Below the pieces are notes generated by a model that was not told where the DNA came from, ran no database searches, and was given only the letters and a program-made list of their open reading frames with translations. Source: Clostridia bacterium (lineage in GTDB: Bacteria > Bacillota > Clostridia > Oscillospirales > Acutalibacteraceae). Taken from it: a stretch of DNA of 64,000 nt. The stretch is taken from assembly GCA_017503785.1 (NCBI GenBank), contig JAFVSK010000019.1, forward strand, positions 1-64,000. Reading direction: 5' to 3'. This document shows, in pieces, positions 63,001 to 64,000 of the stretch. The position numbers and the translations under genes were made by a program. Position 1 is the stretch's first letter; every line of letters starts with the position of its first letter.

Positions 63001-64000
63001 TATCAAACCACGAGGTGCCTTCGCCCTGGCCCTTGTCGTAATACTGCACCTGGCGCATCTGCCATTCCCAACCGGTATTGGCGTTCGGCATTGCCGACGG
63101 CGTGGAGAAGGTGTAGCTCATCGTCTTCCAATCCACCGTGCCGCTGGCCAGCGCAATGTTCTTCAGCTCAGCGCCGTTCTCCAGCTTACCGGGAGAAATG
63201 TTAAACACAACCTGACCAAAGCCCATACCCTCGTGCTTGTAATCGAAGCTGAAGGTATAAATGGTATCCGGCTCCAGCGCCGCAATGATCTTATCCAGAT
63301 AGTACACGCCGGGAGTCTGATGAGTGGTAGTGGTTTCGTCCACCTTCGTGGTCAGCTTCAGACCGGCGCCTTCCTTACCGGCATCCGCTTGGATCTTATC
63401 CTTTTGACCTTGGTCACGGCCCCAGGCATCGGTGCCGTTTGCAAAATCGCCGTTAATGATGATATTACCATCATCCGGAATAACCGTCACAACGCAGGTG
63501 GCGGTCAGTGCGCCGTAGGTAGCCGTAATGGTAGCCGTGCCCGCGGCAACAGCCGTGACCACACCGTTAACAACCGTCGCTACGTTGTCGTCGGAAGAAC
63601 TCCAGGTAATCACCGGAGGCTCCGCATTTTCGGGCTCGGAAGTGGCCACCAGCGTGGTGGTCTGGGTAGGCTTCAACTTTGCCGTCGTCTTATCCAGCTT
63701 AATGGCGGTTGCGGGAACCACAACCTTTTCCACCAGCTTAAAGTTATCAAAGTAACCGGCACCGGTACCGGGTGTCGCCGAATATTGCACGCGCTCTGCA
63801 GCCCATTCCCAACCGGTATTGGAAGCCATGTTGGCCGTCGCACCGGTGGTGAACTCCACGGTGTAGGTAGTCCAATCCGCAGCGTTCAGATTGGTCATCG
63901 TTGCCCAACCGGTCCAGTCGGAGCCCTTCGTCAGAACGTTGATACGGGAGAAGCCCTTACCCTCGCTCTTATAATCAAAGCTGAAGATATACTTCGTGTT
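60044..64000 (-). CDS. Giant surface protein S3, N-terminus beyond right edge
   Basis: The visible 1318 residues run to the right edge in frame with no start; the first internal Met is at 63898. In order: the end of a CBM-like module, Big2, a module starting NGDFANGTDAW, Big2, a module starting NGDFEQGGTNW, Big2, a module starting NGSFDTEDDVW, a CARDB-like domain and GH16 with the ExDxxE pattern intact in WVEMDWLEYWG (about nt 60840-60870). Then the EFWHNYCTDDWGD domain, sorting signal SPATG, a hydrophobic stretch and the tail SRKRKK. Its C-terminal half is collinear with S1 and S2. The signal peptide is presumably outside the window. Followed by a terminator. Substrate unknown. Confidence 0.9.
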   Translation of the reverse strand, partial: NTKYIFSFDYKSEGKGFSRINVLTKGSDWTGWATMTNLNAADWTTYTVEFTTGATANMASNTGWEWAAERVQYSATPGTGAGYFDNFKLVEKVVVPATAIKLDKTTAKLKPTQTTTLVATSEPENAEPPVITWSSSDDNVATVVNGVVTAVAAGTATITATYGALTATCVVTVIPDDGNIIINGDFANGTDAWGRDQGQKDKIQADAGKEGAGLKLTTKVDETTTTHQTPGVYYLDKIIAALEPDTIYTFSFDYKHEGMGFGQVVFNISPGKLENGAELKNIALASGTVDWKTMSYTFSTPSAMPNANTGWEWQMRQVQYYDKGQGEGTSWFDNFKLVEVGKVVHADSIAIAPETLELLPNDKGLLSVTTSPIGASTGVITWSSSDPSVVEVDQKGNVTALKASGEATITVTNDKGKSATAKVVITENANVLSNGDFEQGGTNWANVPNVKPGIGKDGSYGIELTHEGTGGWTSYYYKGSFVGKMEPATTYIFSVDYYAPSTSSEVRAWSYDLGFSLSSGNFKVGKAEWQTVTKIFTTPTDMKLNAGWDFSLVCDNTGNPPVVFDNLSIKKYSSGVEADSIKLSLEKLTLIPGRTGALTAHATPVEADLNDMTWTSSDDNVATVEYGVVTGVGKGTAIITGTTKNGKSATCTVTVSGNEVLVLNGSFDTEDDVWKTTGDAAIVDGEGRVNSKAGMLKKDATITQTFKGLEADTPYQLFIRYRTVSGKAAIELKNGDNVLVKEETGTNSLWTNLTFEFTTGETVAEDTVLTLTGLGNGPIYIDNVVIAVKASLIDFTVNDIVWVGGGHQVTPGTELTFAVTVTNIGVDPVLKDAVIVIDLCKNGDVFQTLEHTCTEPVTTGESIIVMATTPWKAEKGDWVISARANPTLSILELDDSNNTDQVNLRVNETILEAPKEAADMEMTELTFSDEFDSYDSIDMYATGKDGYKWYVTRSWGAGTVQPNSYTVKDGIISLHDQKPVFNITLSTVDAVTGVGWDYHYGYLETRLRIVYPNRHEYAEGMSGGIPAIWSFPTDKWLERPGKNRQWVEMDWLEYWGRDTKRWPQYPDGYYTVTLHDQLQNDAGEQESWKVNSNSYQNGLGDGEWHVMGWLWAYNGVIAYIDGEEVFRITYSADGVPSCKVRTSVGDQFNDIGAFSYMNEQELCLYIAGAYDKPLELDYVRIWQGGNAEVQAPDDGETDEEIGDGDFVVDIPAEEFWHNYCTDDWGDAILSVNEENYLNVLAGGEYWDYLTAERKAEINAKLKENGQPTFEELLAAALAIASGEAPDSPATGVTTVVPALLSTMLLSTAGLWVSRKRKK

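Noticed and set aside
1-64000. Prophage, insertion sequence, integrase or attachment site
   Set aside because: No transposase, integrase or phage structural gene was recognised. The GH16 expansion looks like tandem duplication rather than a mobile element insertion.

Overview
The window looks like a chromosome fragment of a Gram-positive, anaerobic Clostridia-type gut bacterium (Oscillospiraceae/Ruminococcaceae-like). The signs are riboswitch and attenuator control of biosynthesis, a clostridial single-chain PurL, an FeS-type PyrD/PyrK pair, one-step meso-DAP dehydrogenase, cell-wall-binding repeats and sortase-type surface proteins. The species assignment is an inference. Almost every gene is on the minus strand, so transcription runs right to left. 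Only two genes (25899-26614) are on the plus strand. No tRNA, rRNA, IS element, phage gene or CRISPR array was seen.

Left part (1-26 kb): biosynthesis. A partial secreted cell-wall-binding-repeat protein (1-1179) is followed by three operons. (a) dapA-ddh-lysA (4521 to 1311) makes lysine. It sits behind a lysine riboswitch whose aptamer strand and terminator strand can pair exclusively. (b) purE-purM-purN-purO-purH(AICAR formyltransferase only)-purD-purL-glyA-fhs (16903 to 4849) makes purines and supplies the one-carbon units they need. It sits behind a ZTP (pfl) riboswitch. (c) pyrC-carB-pyrK-pyrD-pyrF-pyrE-pyrB (25640 to 17135) makes pyrimidines. It sits behind a PyrR-type attenuator. PyrB carries a fused zinc domain resembling the end of PyrI, and IMP cyclohydrolase is a separate PurO-type protein.

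Middle (26-35 kb): a GIY-YIG protein and a GtrA-like membrane protein on the plus strand, then predicted cytoplasmic carbohydrate enzymes on the minus strand: GH31, GH3, an SGNH esterase and two GH20 paralogues.

Right part (35-64 kb): the most unusual region. Thirteen standalone GH16-like proteins of about 270-300 residues without signal peptides lie among three giant secreted proteins (2115, 1873 and more than 1318 residues). The giants are built from repeated carbohydrate-binding-like modules, Big2 Ig-like domains, a CARDB-like domain, a GH16 domain, a conserved domain of about 70 residues that I cannot name, and a (S/T)PxTG cell-wall anchor. That makes sixteen GH16 modules in about 28.6 kb. 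One standalone copy (GH16-8) has lost all three catalytic acids. Seven transcription units in this part share a promoter of the form TTGACT/A-N16-17-NANACT. A 231-base gap after giant S1 can fold into several hairpins and ends in a terminator-like hairpin just before a ribosome binding site.

Working model (inference): the giants are wall-anchored endo-glycanases or glycan-binding scaffolds. Released oligosaccharides are imported by a transporter not present here and trimmed inside the cell by the standalone GH16, GH20, GH3 and GH31 enzymes. The substrate cannot be read from the sequence. A HexNAc-containing beta-linked glycan, such as a host mucin-type glycan, fits the GH16 plus GH20 combination.
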